This document shows, in pieces, positions 1 to 11,129 of a stretch of 64,000 bases of DNA (the stretch's first letter is position 1; each line of letters opens with the position of its first letter). Made by a program: the position numbers and the translations under genes. The DNA is from Tipula vernalis. Taxonomy: Eukaryota > Arthropoda > Insecta > Diptera > Tipulidae. The notes beneath the pieces are model-generated. The model was not told the origin of the DNA. It worked only from the letters and a program-made list of their open reading frames with translations, and made no database searches. The stretch is from contig OY282560.1 of the NCBI GenBank assembly GCA_958295665.1, positions 49,538,333 through 49,602,332 on the forward strand, given 5' to 3'.

Positions 1-1127
1 AGTACATTAAACTTCCGACAGCCTGTCGATACGGATAGTTTTTGTAATGCTTGTCATTCACAAAATCACCAAGATTTTGATTGCAGTCCATTGGTGCTGA
101 CACAGGATTGCATTCCATCATATTGAAACGATTTAGCACTTTCTTTGCGTATGCCTCTTGATGTATGCGAATTAACCCATCAGGTGGCCGTTCAATTTGA
201 AGACCAAGAAAATATTTCGCTTCGGACACTTTTATCTCGAAATGTTTCTGTAGGTAGGCGATGATTTCATCAATTTCATTTGTATTGTTTGTCGCTATCA
301 AGCCATCATCAACGTAAATGGCAATAACTGTCATTGTGTCCTCCTTTTGACGAACAAAAACGCACGCATTGTATGCACTTTGTTTGAAATCGAACTTACG
401 AATGAACGATGTAAATTTTTGGTTCCAGCATCGTGATGCCTGTTTTAGTCCATACAAGCTTTTCTTCAACTTGCAAACGCGTTCACTGCCGTCCTCATAT
501 CCGACTGGCTGTTTCATGTAGACGTTTTCTTTCGGTTCACCATACAAAAATGCCGTTTTGACATCAAACTCTCGCTGTTAGTGATAAAATCAGACGAATC
601 GATGTGTATCTGGCCACTGGACTAAACGTCTCCTCATAGTCTACACCGTACTGTTGTGTAAAACCATGAACCACCAAACGCGCTTTGTATCGTTCAATTG
701 TGCCATCTGGGTTCTGCTTAACTTTGAACACCCAGCGATTATCAATTACCTTTTGATCTTTCGGTGCTTCAACTAACTCCCACGTCTGGTTTTCGATGAG
801 TGCATTGTATTCATCGTCCATTGCACACTTCCACTGTTGTGTTTGCTCTGAACCAATTGCCTCATCATACGTTGCTGGTTCATACATGATAGCCAAATAA
901 CCCGATGCAATTAAACGATCTGGTACATTGACTGTTGTACGTAAACTGTATCGATCGTTGTGTCGCTTCTCAGGTGTTTCATCTGAGTCTCCTTCAAACG
1001 ATATAAAATGTTCATCATTTTCGACTTCTTGATCATTTGCTGGCTCGTCCACTTGAACTTCGTCCGTTTGATCTGTCACTTGAACGTCGTCCACTTTCGA
1101 TTCATCGTGAATCGTATATTTATCGGA
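1..1127 (-). pseudogene. copia A reverse transcriptase, frameshifted, runs off the left edge
   Basis: The 1094-564 block carries an acidic linker and then the copia RT start (TWELVEAPKDQKVIDNRWVF; RYKARLVVHGFTQQYGVDY). A frameshift near 570 interrupts it. The other frame goes on to position 1 with FDVKTAFLYGEP, the catalytic box YVDD (306-317) and the EAKYFLGLQIERPPDGLIRI region. RNase H is missing because the window ends. The enzyme would copy the element RNA into cDNA; here it cannot be translated as one chain. Confidence 0.88.
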
Positions 1128-2289
1128 TTATTCGTTGAACTTGACATTGCAGCTCATGATGACTTTATTGCTATCTGGATCAAATAGACGAAAATTTTTG
1201 GTCGTGGGCTCGAATCCAACTAAGTGAACTTTCTTTGCTTTTGGATCCCACTTCTTTCGACCAGTTTGCTTTGGAATTTGTACGAAACATTCCGTTCCAA
1301 AAATTGTAATGTGACCCAAATACGGCTTTCTATCAAACCATTGTTCATATGGCGTAGTACCAGCACAATTTCTGTTGGTTGTGCGATTCAATAAGTATGT
1401 CGCTGTACGTACCGCTTTTGGCCACAGTGATTTCGGCAAACCACTTGCAATGAGCATGGTCCGTGCACTTTCTTGAATAGTACGATTGTCGCGTTCAATT
1501 CGACCGTTTTGCTCTGGAGTGTATGGTGTGATACCCTCAAACTGTATGCCTTCGCGTTGCAAAATGTCGATCAACACCTTTCGATTGAAAAACTCCTTTC
1601 CATTATCGAATCGAAAACTTGTTGCTTCATCCTTCACCAGCATGAAATAACGCATACCGTTAATTCCATTAACTTCGCTTGGACCGCACAAATCCACGTG
1701 CATGTACTCTCCTCTCGATGACGCTCGTTTTTCGGATTGCTTGTGTGATGCTCTGGTCATTTTTCCGTATTGACAATCCTCACAGAAAAAATTCTCGCTG
1801 TTAGTCAAATCAACGCCCGTGACCGAACCATCGTTGCACATTTTCTTGATTGAATCAACATTTACGTGTCCAAGTCGTCGATGCCAATGTTGTATTCGTT
1901 TATTCGCAAACGAAAATACATTTTGAGCCGATTCTTTGAATCTTTCTTTCCGACTGCAACAACTTTGTTTTTATCGTCGATGAATTTGCAACCATCCTTT
2001 TCGATTAAAACTTTGATACCTTTATCCGTCAAAACGCCCGTTGAAAACAAATTTTCACAGAGTTCAGGAACATACAGCACTTTTTCCAAACGAACTGGCT
2101 TCCACTGATTGTCAACTCTCACGTCAATAAGAATTGTATCGATTGATTCGATTGGTAAAAGGCACTTGTTTGCAACTTCGACTTTCAATGGTCCCGTGTA
2201 TTTCGTAGCTCTGAAAACCACTCTTGATGAAATGTCATGTGTTTTGATGCAGCTGAATCGGCATACCAATTATCCGATTTTTCATCCTT
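1128..2289 (-). pseudogene. copia A protease and integrase, frameshifted and internally deleted
   Basis: The protease active site is DSAAS in the context WYADSAASKHMT (about 2226-2275), where copia proteases usually have DSGAS. Frames change near 2200 and near 1900. The integrase begins with the zinc-binding HWHRRLGH (about 1868-1895) and the later CEDC pair (about 1775-1785). The catalytic core has a first Asp in MHVDLCGP, a second in RFDNGKEFF and a Glu in the NGRIERDNR segment. The stretch between the first and second Asp is roughly 40-50 residues shorter than normal (junction near 1610), so the core is internally deleted. An in-frame TAA at 1128-1130 ends this block; the same frame continues into the RT. 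Confidence 0.82.
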
Positions 2290-3134
2290 CTCGACTGTCA
2301 AGACGGAACACCATGCCATTTCATTGCCATCTTTGTTGCTTTTGCTTTTATCACCCTTGTCCGATGATTCCCTGAACTTTGGACAAACTTTATCCTTAGC
2401 CCAATGGCCCTTCTGACCACAGGCATTGCACTTCGTTTTCTTCTTAATTTCATCGATTTTCGACTTTGGCTTTAAATCTTTGGGTTTGAAGTTCTTCTTT
2501 GTTTTCGCTGAAAACGCTGCACCCGAACTGTTGACTTCGTCCTTTTCCAAACGATCCAAATTCTCTTCCTCCAATTGTAATGACGACATGAATTCAGTGA
2601 GCTTACGATTCGCTGTGGTATTGTACCATACCGTCTTGTAATTGTTGAATCTCGGTGGCAATCCAGTGATAATGCGTGATACTCTCAAATTTTCACTCAA
2701 TTTTTTCTTTTGCTGTTCGAGTTACGGACGCCAATTGAGTCATGTGCGTAAAAAACGCCATTACCTTTTCATCATCACGCATTTTTGCTGAAAAATACTC
2801 CTCGTACAAAATCATTACACGAATTTCGGAATTCTTTTCATAAACGCTGCTCAGCTGATCCATCATTGCTTTCGCCGATTTACAATCCAAAACAAGGTTT
2901 GCGTTGTCGTTGTCAATTGACTGAATAATTGCATTCATGGCTTTACCCTCATTTTTACTGTATTTGCTCTTTGTCTTTCTCATCTGCTGTTGCTTCATCG
3001 GGTTCTTTGCCTTCAATATTTTCCGTCAATTCACGAGATCTCATGTATGCAGTGATTTGAAACTTCCATAACTTATAATTCGATGCACCTTTCAAAATGT
3101 GACCGGTAAAATTATTTTCGTCTTTGTCACCCAT
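2290..3134 (-). pseudogene. copia A gag, frameshifted
   Basis: A plausible start ATG lies at 3134-3132, followed by a copia-like N-terminus (FTGHILKGASNYKLWKF at residues 9-25). The frame shifts near 2965 and again near 2705; between these a 2693-3000 block carries typical copia gag text (YEEYFSAKMRDDEKVMAFF). The third block contains a retroviral-type zinc knuckle, CNACGQKGHWAKDKVC, at about 2388-2435. Its spacing is CX2CX4HX6C rather than the usual CX2CX4HX4C, so two residues are inserted before the last Cys. The product would be the RNA-binding capsid protein of the element. There is no stop between gag and protease, as expected for the single polyprotein of many copia elements. Confidence 0.82.
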
Positions 3135-3524
3135 GATGAAATATTTTCGGTTGAAAAATGCACAAAGGACTGTGTAAACACGAACGAAAAGTAGCCGCTG
3201 CTTATTTATCTGTTCTCAGAATTCGATGACGACGATCGACTGCTGACGCGCACTGAACTGTAAACACCATGCGGCAATCTTTCACACTGTTGTGAAATTC
3301 AATTGTTTCATTCGACGATGATTTTCTATTTATTTCAACTATGAATTTTACGGGATTTTTCCGATTTTAATTCACTTCTTTTTTATTTAAAAAAAAAAAT
3401 GCTAAAACAAACGTTTTGAGTACTTTTCCACTACGCTATGACAAGACGACTTGGGAAATCTACTAAACACTTTACACAATATCGACGTTGTGGCTAAATG
3501 TTTCTTTTCTTTTAATTATTTTAA

Positions 3525-3544
3525 GCCCACTGGGCGGCCATAAT
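3525..3544 (-). promoter_or_regulatory. copia A primer-binding site, tRNA-iMet-like
   Basis: Directly inside the LTR end (minus strand ...ACAACA) lies ATTATGGCCGCCCAGTGGGC. Copia elements prime reverse transcription from an internal half of initiator-Met tRNA, whose complement includes TTATGGGCCCAG. The match is good with one or two differences. This fixes the element orientation and the inner LTR boundary. Confidence 0.65.
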
Positions 3545-3545
3545 C

Positions 3546-3855
3546 TGTTGTAATTTAGCTATTTTACGCAGAAATAATTATAACAATAAAGAAAAAGTCA
3601 GAACGTTTTATATTATACTGAAACTCTCTTTTATGGAGCGTATTTTATTATCGATGTTTACTGTTTGAGAAAAGGTTATGAAGTGAAGTAGAGACTTTGA
3701 CATATTATAAAACTGTAACTTGACAGTATGACAAGTGTTGCCAAGTTTGGTTACAATGTGAATTTCAATAGTTAGTTTATTTCTATTTAAGCTTACAAAA
3801 AAGAATGCACTGCACGTAAATGCCCTGCACTCCAAACTCTCCCTATACACAACAC
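3546..3855 (-). repeat. copia A 5' LTR (outer end approximate)
   Basis: The inner end is set at 3546 by the terminal TGTTGT (plus strand), next to the primer site. The outer end is a guess: the plus strand shows CACAACACAATC near 3848-3860, giving a minus-strand TGTTGTG start near 3855. A length near 310 bp suits a copia LTR. The second LTR is outside the window, so the limit cannot be checked. No gene lies here. Confidence 0.5.
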
Positions 3856-3909
3856 AATCTACCCAGTAAACACTTCATGGGTTTCATAATATAAAGCTAG
3901 GTGGCATTA

Positions 3910-4403
3910 TTTTCATTTTAATTTAGTACATCATTTGTAATGTTAAATTCTCGTCTTCTAGAAGTTTTTGTTGGATTTGATCACTTTTTACACCCATCAC
4001 ACAATTTGATTCCTAATTGCTTTATCTAAATATTCACCAAAATAGTATGATGTTGCCAAACTTCTCAAGTCCTGGATACAATCTTCAATGTTTTCATTGT
4101 CCTTCTGTTTCCTCTTCATGAACTTGTATATTTCCACTACTTCATTTTTTTAATTTCGAAGTGGTCTTGTAGCATTTTTTCATAATTTTTATCGTTAATG
4201 CTGGCTGGCGCAACTTTATCACACAACATATCATAGTTTCTTGCGCCGATGTAATGTAGTAAATATACTTCTTTATTTTCGACGTCATCAACTTTGCACA
4301 GTTTAAAGATGTCCTCCAATCGAAGGATCCATCTTGAAAACCGAATTACTTCGGGGTTAAAAAAATTTTCAATCCCCATATTTTTTGTTTCAGCACTAAA
4401 CAA
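3910..4403 (-). pseudogene. Gypsy-type element B, truncated gag
   Basis: On the minus strand an 88-codon block (4403-4137) reads as a gypsy gag N-terminus (RWILRLEDIFKLCKVDD, then LLHYIGARNYDMLCDKVAPA). An ATG is available at 4379. After a stop at about 4137 another frame continues through IYKFMKRKQKDNENIEDCIQ, and after a second shift near 4000 through GVKSDQIQQKLLEDENLTLQ, the usual gag segment before the zinc knuckle. Homology stops near 3910, where the copia A LTR begins. The rest of pol is absent, or displaced to the left of the copia copy. Confidence 0.75.
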
Positions 4404-4450
4404 TTTAATTTATTTATATTCACTTATCTTAATTACACACTGTTTAATTA

Positions 4451-4470
4451 TCCCGTTCTCGTCGCCAAAA
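4451..4470 (-). promoter_or_regulatory. gypsy B primer-binding site
   Basis: The minus strand reads TTTTGGCGACGAGAACGGGA directly after an LTR-like ACAACA end. TGGCGACGAG followed by a purine-rich stretch is the common start of the leader in many insect Ty3/gypsy elements. It agrees with the gag fragment downstream on the same strand. Confidence 0.6.
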
Positions 4471-4471
4471 C

Positions 4472-4700
4472 TGTTGTAAATTTAACTTCCCGAATCGTCG
4501 TAAAAGAAACACGTTTTTAGTTTATATTTTAATTACATTTATTTATGTATCTCATTCGTGTAAGCATAACAGCGGTTAACAAAGGAATGAATTTATTTCT
4601 AAATCTCTCGTACATTCTAATCGTATTGCACGATATGTATTTCAAAAGGTGTTACCTAATGTACATTTATTTAACCCTATGTTATGTAAATTAACAATAT
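4472..4700 (-). repeat. gypsy B 5' LTR (outer end not determined)
   Basis: The inner terminus TGTTGTAAAT (plus strand) begins at 4472, one base from the primer site. The following 200-odd bases are AT-rich non-coding DNA consistent with an LTR. No second copy exists in the window, so the outer limit near 4700 is only an estimate. Confidence 0.45.
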
Positions 4701-5290
4701 TATAACAGATATTATGATTGTGGGATATTATATATAATGATATAGTGGTACGATTGATTGATATTATTGAATGATGGTGGAATGGTATGGTGGATTGATG
4801 GTAAGATATACGTCATAGTGGAATGGTTAGAGGTCACTATAATTGAATAATGGTATGAAGGAATGAGTTGGATTTGAAAGAGAAGTTCGGTTAGAGATTA
4901 ATTTGAGGTCGAGTTTAGGGTATAGTGGGAAGTTAGATTGAGTTGAGTTCATACGCTCATGTAGCTTTCGAATCGAGTTAATTTTGGGATTGTGTTGGAA
5001 AATAAGTGTAGAATTGAACAGAGGGTTGAGATTTGGGTCGAGCTAAGTTGAGTTGATGTAGAATTAGGATTTAGTTAGCTTGTATTGGGACGTGAATTGT
5101 TCGATTGGGGAATTATTTAAGGGTTGATTTGGAGTTAGGTTAAGGGTTGAGTTGGTGATTTAATTGATGGCTGGCTTGGTCGTTAATTTGATGATTGCGT
5201 TTAGATTGAGTTGTAAATTGAGTTGGAGGTTAAGCAGAAGATTGACTTAAGAGGTTCATTTCGGAATTGATTTGAGACCGAAGTTCTGAT
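4700..5290. other. C-poor, G/T-rich low-complexity stretch
   Basis: About 600 bp with very few cytosines on the plus strand and many degenerate copies of short words such as TTGAGTTG, GATTGA and GGTTGAG. It has no long ORF and no exact tandem period. The strand asymmetry is strong and reverses after about 5300, where the plus strand becomes A-rich. It could be the remnant of a decayed simple repeat. Confidence 0.55.
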
Positions 5291-6569
5291 CATCTTATGA
5301 GGTTTCAGCCCTTTATATTTTTTTGTTTTGTTTTGCCAACCTAAAAGTAAAATGTTACGAATATGCTCTATTTAAATTTAACGATTCGCTCACCTGTGTT
5401 TATCATCTAAAACACATTCATTAAAATCATTAAACCTCACTTATTCCTAACAATATTTTCAAATTTACACAAACAATCTAATTTTCATATTGCCACAATA
5501 ATAAAAATCTAATATAAATGTGTTTTAAAAACTTTTACAAACTGTTGTACTATTTCTCATCGACAATTAAACGAAAAAAATTCATTAATATGAATATAAA
5601 AACTTAGTTATCAAGTAAATTATATTAAACAAATCCTAATCAATTATAATATCACCGCATATAACCAAAAAACCACATAAAACTCTTATATCTATTTAAA
5701 TGGAATTGAAAAAAAAAACATTTAAAATATTTTTATTTAGTTTTTAATAATTTTGGGAACTTAATAGAAATTCAAACTTAATTCAAAATTTGTAAATTTT
5801 GTGTATAAAAAAAAAAACTAAGGACTAATTATGTTTATTAAAATTACGTAAATTAAAAATAGAATTTATTAAATATAAATTAATTTGAGTTTTAAATTCT
5901 GTTTGTGAAATAATTAGTCTAATTTAATAAATTTAATTTAGTTTGTGATTTATTTTTTTAAAAACCATTAAAAGTAAAAATTTATCATTTTTAAAATAAT
6001 ATTAATAATAATATTTATATTAAATATTAATAATAATAATAAATAACGAAAAAGAATAACTCTCTATATATTATACATATTAGTTATAATTTAATTTAAT
6101 TTATAAAATGGTAAAAAAAAAATAATAATGACTTAGCTTTCAATAAAAATTATAAATGGAATATTTAAACGTTTTTTTTTTTTTTAATATTCAGCAGAAA
6201 TATTTACCCCAACGTTTTACTGTAATACCAATAATTAGCTTAAACCAGAGAAATCAGAATTACAAGTTTGATTAAACTTGCGGTAAACCTATGTTGATTC
6301 TATTTTATAAGATTTTACGCTTAACGTTACATATTTATACCTTCCGGCTTCAATAGTTCCTTACTAATCAGACTTGGAGAAAAAAATGGGGTCCTGTTAT
6401 AAATACATATTGCATTATGTCACTTAAGTAACTGTACATAGGGTAACACGCTTTCTAAATAAAAATGATGTACATCGTGCAATATAACAAAAGGGAAAAA
6501 ACAAAATTGTGCATTATTTTGTAAGCCTTGCTACATGCAAGATAGAATAAAAATGATACTAATAAAACA
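5291..6569. other. AT-rich spacer, nothing recognised
   Basis: Roughly 1.3 kb of highly AT-rich sequence with A and T runs (for example 5700-6180) and no supported ORF, RNA gene or element end. It is the left flank of gypsy element C. Confidence 0.6.
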
Positions 6570-6573
6570 TGTA
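6570..6573. repeat. Target-site duplication of gypsy C, left copy
   Basis: TGTA sits directly before the 5' LTR and is repeated directly after the 3' LTR (11326-11329). A 4-bp duplication is usual for Ty3/gypsy integrases. Confidence 0.8.
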
Positions 6574-6792
6574 TGTGGGGTAAGTAATGCCACTGTCGCA
6601 TTTAACCCATACTAAATTACGCCGCCACTGCGAAAAACAGAGATGCCATATAAAAAGGAGAACAAAAGGTAGTCGAAAGAAAAACGTTGAAGTGAGAAGA
6701 ATTAAAAATAAAGAGATTATTTTCGGTATAAACGTGTTTTTATTGTGATCAGTTTGAACATAACAAAACCAAGTATGTATAGCGATCCTACA
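6574..6792 (+). repeat. gypsy C 5' LTR, 219 bp
   Basis: Starts TGTGGGG and ends CCTACA (TG...CA). It contains a TATA-like CATATAAAAAGG at about 6648 and an AATAAA polyadenylation signal near 6707. Compared with the 3' LTR it has 9 extra bases (T-rich, near 6736) and 4 extra bases (a GTAT duplication near 6777). Confidence 0.93.
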
Positions 6793-6795
6793 ATT

Positions 6796-6813
6796 TGGGG
6801 GCTCAACCTAAAC
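6796..6813 (+). promoter_or_regulatory. gypsy C primer-binding site
   Basis: TGGGGGCTC at 6796-6804, three bases after the LTR, equals the first nine bases of the tRNA-Pro-type primer site known from gammaretroviruses; the remaining bases do not match. Another tRNA with the same 3' end could be the primer. Confidence 0.55.
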
Positions 6814-7161
6814 GATTTAAAAAATAAAAAATTAATAATTTTTATTGGTTAAATTCATTTTTTTTAGTAAGTGTGGTTATTTGCTCCGAAGGGTTGACCT
6901 GGCGGTATAATCACATGTTAACAGTGAGACGGGTTTAGAAATAAACATTTATTCATTGAAAAGTCCAATTGTGGAAAAGTGAAGTGCATATTTGTGAAGT
7001 CCGAAAAGATAAGTTTTGGAAAGTAAAGCTAAGTATCTTTATAAAGAAAAGTGAGGTTAAGTTCTGTACAGCCACGCTTACTTAAGCTATTGAAAAGAAA
7101 AGGAAAAGAACGCAACATTTTTGATAAGGTAAAGTGAAATCAGAATACGAATTTATTTTGT

Positions 7162-8030
7162 ATGGATGATTCCTTAAACGTACTAACGGCTAAACAAATA
7201 TAAACGATTTTGAAGAAGCATAATTTACCATTTGATTTTAAAAGAAAATCAGAGTTAGTGAAACGATTGTCAGATTTCATAGAAGGTATTAAGATGACGG
7301 GAGAAAATGCAAACGGAGAGAGTGGTTCTGGAAGTACTGAGGTTACAAACAGTAATGGACAAAAAGGTCGTAGTGTGTATAATACCCTACCACTTCGCGA
7401 AGTTGAAGAATCGATGGTGACATTTGATGGGGAATCAGGCCAAGATGTTGATAAGTGGATAGCGGAAACTTTTGCGAGGTGCGGCAAAGCTTGCGGTAGA
7501 AGCATCCCCAGAGATAAATAACTGGGAAACACTGAAAGAATTATTACAAGATGAATTCGCAGCTCAACTATCTAGTATGGACATACACAGAAAATTATCA
7601 TCTAGAAAAAAGCAAAGCCAAGAAACGTATACTTGGAATATATTTTTACCATGAAAAAAGTAACGAACAATTTAATAGATGAAAAGTCCCTTGTGTCATA
7701 TATTATTGCAGGAATACCAGATTCAAGCTCAAATAAAATGGTGTTATACGATGCAAAAAACATACGTGAGTTAAGAGGAAAGCTAGATGTGTATAAAGAA
7801 TTTATTGAGGCCAAAAGACTGGAAAATAAACTCGATTTCCAAAGAACAAAAAATTTCAATTTTGTAAAACTCAAAGTCAATATCGGGGGAACTCGTTGCC
7901 TTAATTGCGGAGCTATTGGCCATATTACGCAAAGCTGTCCTAATAAAAGTAAAGGAACCAGGCGCTTCAAGTGTAATAACTTTGGGCACATTGTCAAGAA
8001 TTGTTTAGACTTAGTTCCCACTACTTCTAA
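7162..8030 (+). pseudogene. gypsy C gag, multiply interrupted
   Basis: An ATG at 7162 opens a short SAP-like N-terminus (KHNLPFDFKRKSELVKRLSD) but meets an in-frame TAA at 7201-7203. The frame then continues to about 7480, shifts, and shifts again near 7635. The C-terminal block has two zinc knuckles. The first is canonical, CLNCGAIGHITQSC (7897-7938). The second (7963-8004) has Arg (CGC) where the first Cys should be: RFKCNNFGHIVKNC. A single T-to-C change from TGC would explain this. The protein would be the structural, RNA-packaging part of the element; this copy cannot make it. Confidence 0.85.
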
Positions 8031-11000
8031 AGACGTAGGTCATGTGGCAGTAACTAGTATGCAGGTCAGTGTTGAAATGTTTGGCATTTCTATCATAGGG
8101 CTAATTGATACTGGTAGCGATGTAAACCTAATCAGAAAATCAATCTTAGATAAATTAAATAATTTTCGTAAATTGAATATATCCAATATAACATTAACCG
8201 GATTGGGTAAGAAAATTACACACACGTATGGCTGTTTAAGTTTACCGATAAAAATCGACCGCGAGTCATTCGACCTGTATATGCTATGTTGTGGATGATT
8301 TTGTTATGAACCACGATTTAATTATTGGTAAGGATTTACTAAACACAGTTGAAGTAAACATAATCAATGGAGAAGTCACATTACAGAAAGTTAAAAAAAG
8401 TCATGACATTCCAGAGAACGATATTAATGTCATTGAGGCGTCCGTTTTTACCATTGAAAGTGAAATGGAATGCATAGCAGATATTCAAAATCCTAGCATT
8501 AAACAAAGAATTACAATTTTAATAAATAATTATACACCGAAAAAAACAGTAAAGTCGTGCGTACAACTTGAAATTACGCTCAAAGACGAAGCACCAGTAT
8601 ATCAAAATCCGAGAAGGTTGCCTCAAGTAGAAAAAGATGAGGTTAACAAGCAAATAAATCAGTGGTTGGAAGAAGGTATAATTAGACATTCAAATTCCGA
8701 GTATGCAAGCCCTATTGTTTTAGTGCGAAAGAAGGATGGTTCGAAAAGGATATATGCATCGATTACCGGACGATTAATTCAAAAATAATTAAAGATAGAT
8801 ATCCATTGCCGTTAATAGAGGATATAATTGAAAATCTATACGACGCGAAGATATTTTCTACATTAGACTTAAAAAACGGATTTTTTCATGTAGATGATAA
8901 GAATAGTAGCCAAAATATACAGCATTTGTTACGCCGGACGGGCATTATGAATTTTTAAAAGTACCTTTTGGGCTCTGTAATGCTCCGTCAGTTTTCGAAA
9001 GGTACATAAACACAATATTTCAACCATTGATAAGGGATAAGATTATGCTTCTATATATGGATGATATAATGGTTGCGGCTAACAGTGAAGCTGAAAATTT
9101 AAAAAAATTAGAAATAATATTTAAGAATGCAGAAGACAATGGCTTAGAAATAAATTTTGGAAAATCAAAATTTGTTCGATCTTCGATTGATTTCTTGGGC
9201 CATATCATTTCAAATGGGTCAATCAAGCCGTAAGGTGAAAAAACCAAAAGCATTAGAAATTTTCCAGAGCCAAAAACGTGCAAACAAGTTAAAAGTTTTC
9301 TCGGTTTAGCTGGATATTTCAGAAAGTTTATAGGAAACTTTTCTGCTATCGCGAAGCCTTAAAGTGATTTAACACGAAAGCATACTAAATTTGAATTTCG
9401 TACCTGTCAAAAGCAGGCATTTCAAACATTGAAGTTAAGGTTATGTGATGAACCAATTTTAAAGATGTACAACCCAAAACTGGAAACTGAATTGCATTCG
9501 GATGCAAGCAAAGAAGGATATGGAGGTGTACTTCTACAAAAACACCCAGACGATCGGAAATTTCATCCGGTGTACTATGTAAGTTTCAAAACCACAGAAG
9601 CAGAGGCGAAACGGTGCAGTTACGTATTAGAAGTTCTGGCAATTATAAAATGTTTGGAGAAACTACGGGTTTATTTGTTAGGACTGAAATTTAAAATTTA
9701 TACAGATTGTAAAGCTTTTCAGTTAACGATGAAAAAGAAAGATTTATGTGCCAAAATAGCCAGGTAGGCAATGTACTTAGAAGAGTACGACTGTGAAGTT
9801 CTACATAGGTCTGGGAGTGCAATGCGTCACGTCGACGCACTGAGTAGGAATCCGAGCATCTTTATAATTGAGGAAGGGATTTTACAAAAAATCAGAAATG
9901 CCCAAAGCCAAGACAAGGAATGCCAGTTAATTGCAGAAATCCTGAAAGAACGGGAATATAATGGATATTTATTGAGAATCGTGTTTAAATTTGTCAACGG
10001 AAGTCATATAGTCACAGTGCCTAGAATTATGCAACATCAAATACTAAAAAACATTCATGAAAACGGGCATATCAGTAGACGGAAAGTGGAAGCTGTAGCG
10101 AAGCAGGACTATGACATACCAAAGTTGAGTAAGAGAATCAATGAAACAATTTCTAATTGTGTACATTGCATATTAGCAACAAAAAAATACGGAAAACAGG
10201 AAGGTTACCTTAATCCCATCGAGAAATTTGATGTTCCACTTCACACATACCATGTGGATCATCTAGGGCCATTACCATCCACCGCAAAGAATTACAAATA
10301 TTTGTTTGTCGTTGTTGATGGATTTGCAAAGTTCACGTGGATATATCCAGTTAAAACGACGTCAACAGAAGAAGTGTTAAAAAAGCTTGATCCGCAACAA
10401 GCCATATTGTGAAATCCAAAAAGAATTATTTCGGATAGGGGAACGGCTTTTACCTCGCATAATTTTGAGGAGTATTGCACTCAACAAAAGATACAGCATG
10501 TAAAAATCACAACAGGTGTTCCCAGGGGAAATGGACAGGTCGAGCGTATTAATGGAATAATTATATCAATCTTGACCAAATTGTCTTTGGCGGAACCTTT
10601 AAAATGGTATAAGCAAATCACAACTCTACAGAAGCAGATAAATTCCACGGTTAGCCGAAGTACCAACAACACACCTTTTAAGCTTATGATTGGAGTTGAT
10701 ATGTTTAGGTCAGAAAATTATGATTTGACCAAAATAATCGAGGAAGAGCTGATTAATGAGTTCAGTGACAAGAGGGTAGAGTTACGTGAAAACGCTAGGC
10801 AGCAGATAAAAAATCTACAGGACGAGAATAGAAAATCTTTTGACCAGAAAAGGAAGATGGCTACACAATATAACATAGGTGATTTAGTAGCAATAAGTCG
10901 TTCGCAGTTTGGGACAGGATTAAAAATTCGAGCGAAGTATTTGGAACCATACGAAGTAACACCCCTTGGTGGGAACGATAGATACGATGTTAGGAAGGTA

Positions 11001-11129
11001 GGCGATGGCGAAGGACCAATAAAAACTTTGGCATCTGCCGATTTAATGAAGCCTTGGGTATCGTATGATGGTGGAGGTACTGAATCTTCCGGGGCGGAAG
11101 ATTTTGAAGGATGGCCGAGTGTGGGGTAA
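8031..11129 (+). pseudogene. gypsy C pol (protease, RT, RNase H, integrase), multiply interrupted
   Basis: Order along the plus strand: protease with DTGS (8107-8118); RT with FSTLDLKNGFFHV (about 8855-8893) and YMDD box (9054-9065); RNase H with ELHSDASKEGYGG (about 9487); H2C2-type zinc region; and integrase with catalytic Asp 10257-10259, Asp 10434-10436 and Glu 10542-10544. The second Asp and the Glu are 35 residues apart (DD35E). Frameshifts lie near 8287, 8750 (an extra AT dinucleotide) and 8915. In-frame stops are at 9231, 9360, 9765 (TAG at a usual Trp) and 10410 (TGA). The last stop, 11127-11129, falls inside the 3' LTR, which starts at 11120. Confidence 0.9.

Larger units (their letters stand above)
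1..3855 (-). mobile_element. Copia-type (Ty1/copia) LTR retrotransposon A, decayed, cut by window edge
   Basis: Reading on the minus strand from about 3855 down to 1, the order is LTR, tRNA-like primer site, gag with zinc knuckle, aspartic protease, integrase, reverse transcriptase. Integrase before RT is the diagnostic Ty1/copia order. The RNase H end and the 3' LTR lie left of the window. The frame is broken at about 2965, 2705, 2200, 1900 and 570 (frameshifts) and at 1128-1130 (in-frame TAA), and the integrase core is shortened near 1610. The copy is therefore inactive. It abuts the gag end of gypsy element B at about 3.9 kb, which suggests a nested insertion. The outer LTR end near 3855 is an estimate. 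Confidence 0.88.

Noticed and set aside
1473..2641. Plus-strand ORFs of 71-88 codons at 1473, 1866, 2109 and 2426
   Set aside because: They are antisense shadows of copia A pol and gag, which have clear family motifs on the minus strand.
3608..3850. 80-codon minus-strand ORF
   Set aside because: Lies inside the copia A LTR and has no recognisable domain.
7140..10672. Minus-strand ORFs at 7140, 7602, 7783, 8040, 9020, 10292 and 10481
   Set aside because: Antisense to gypsy C gag-pol, whose plus-strand motifs are unambiguous.
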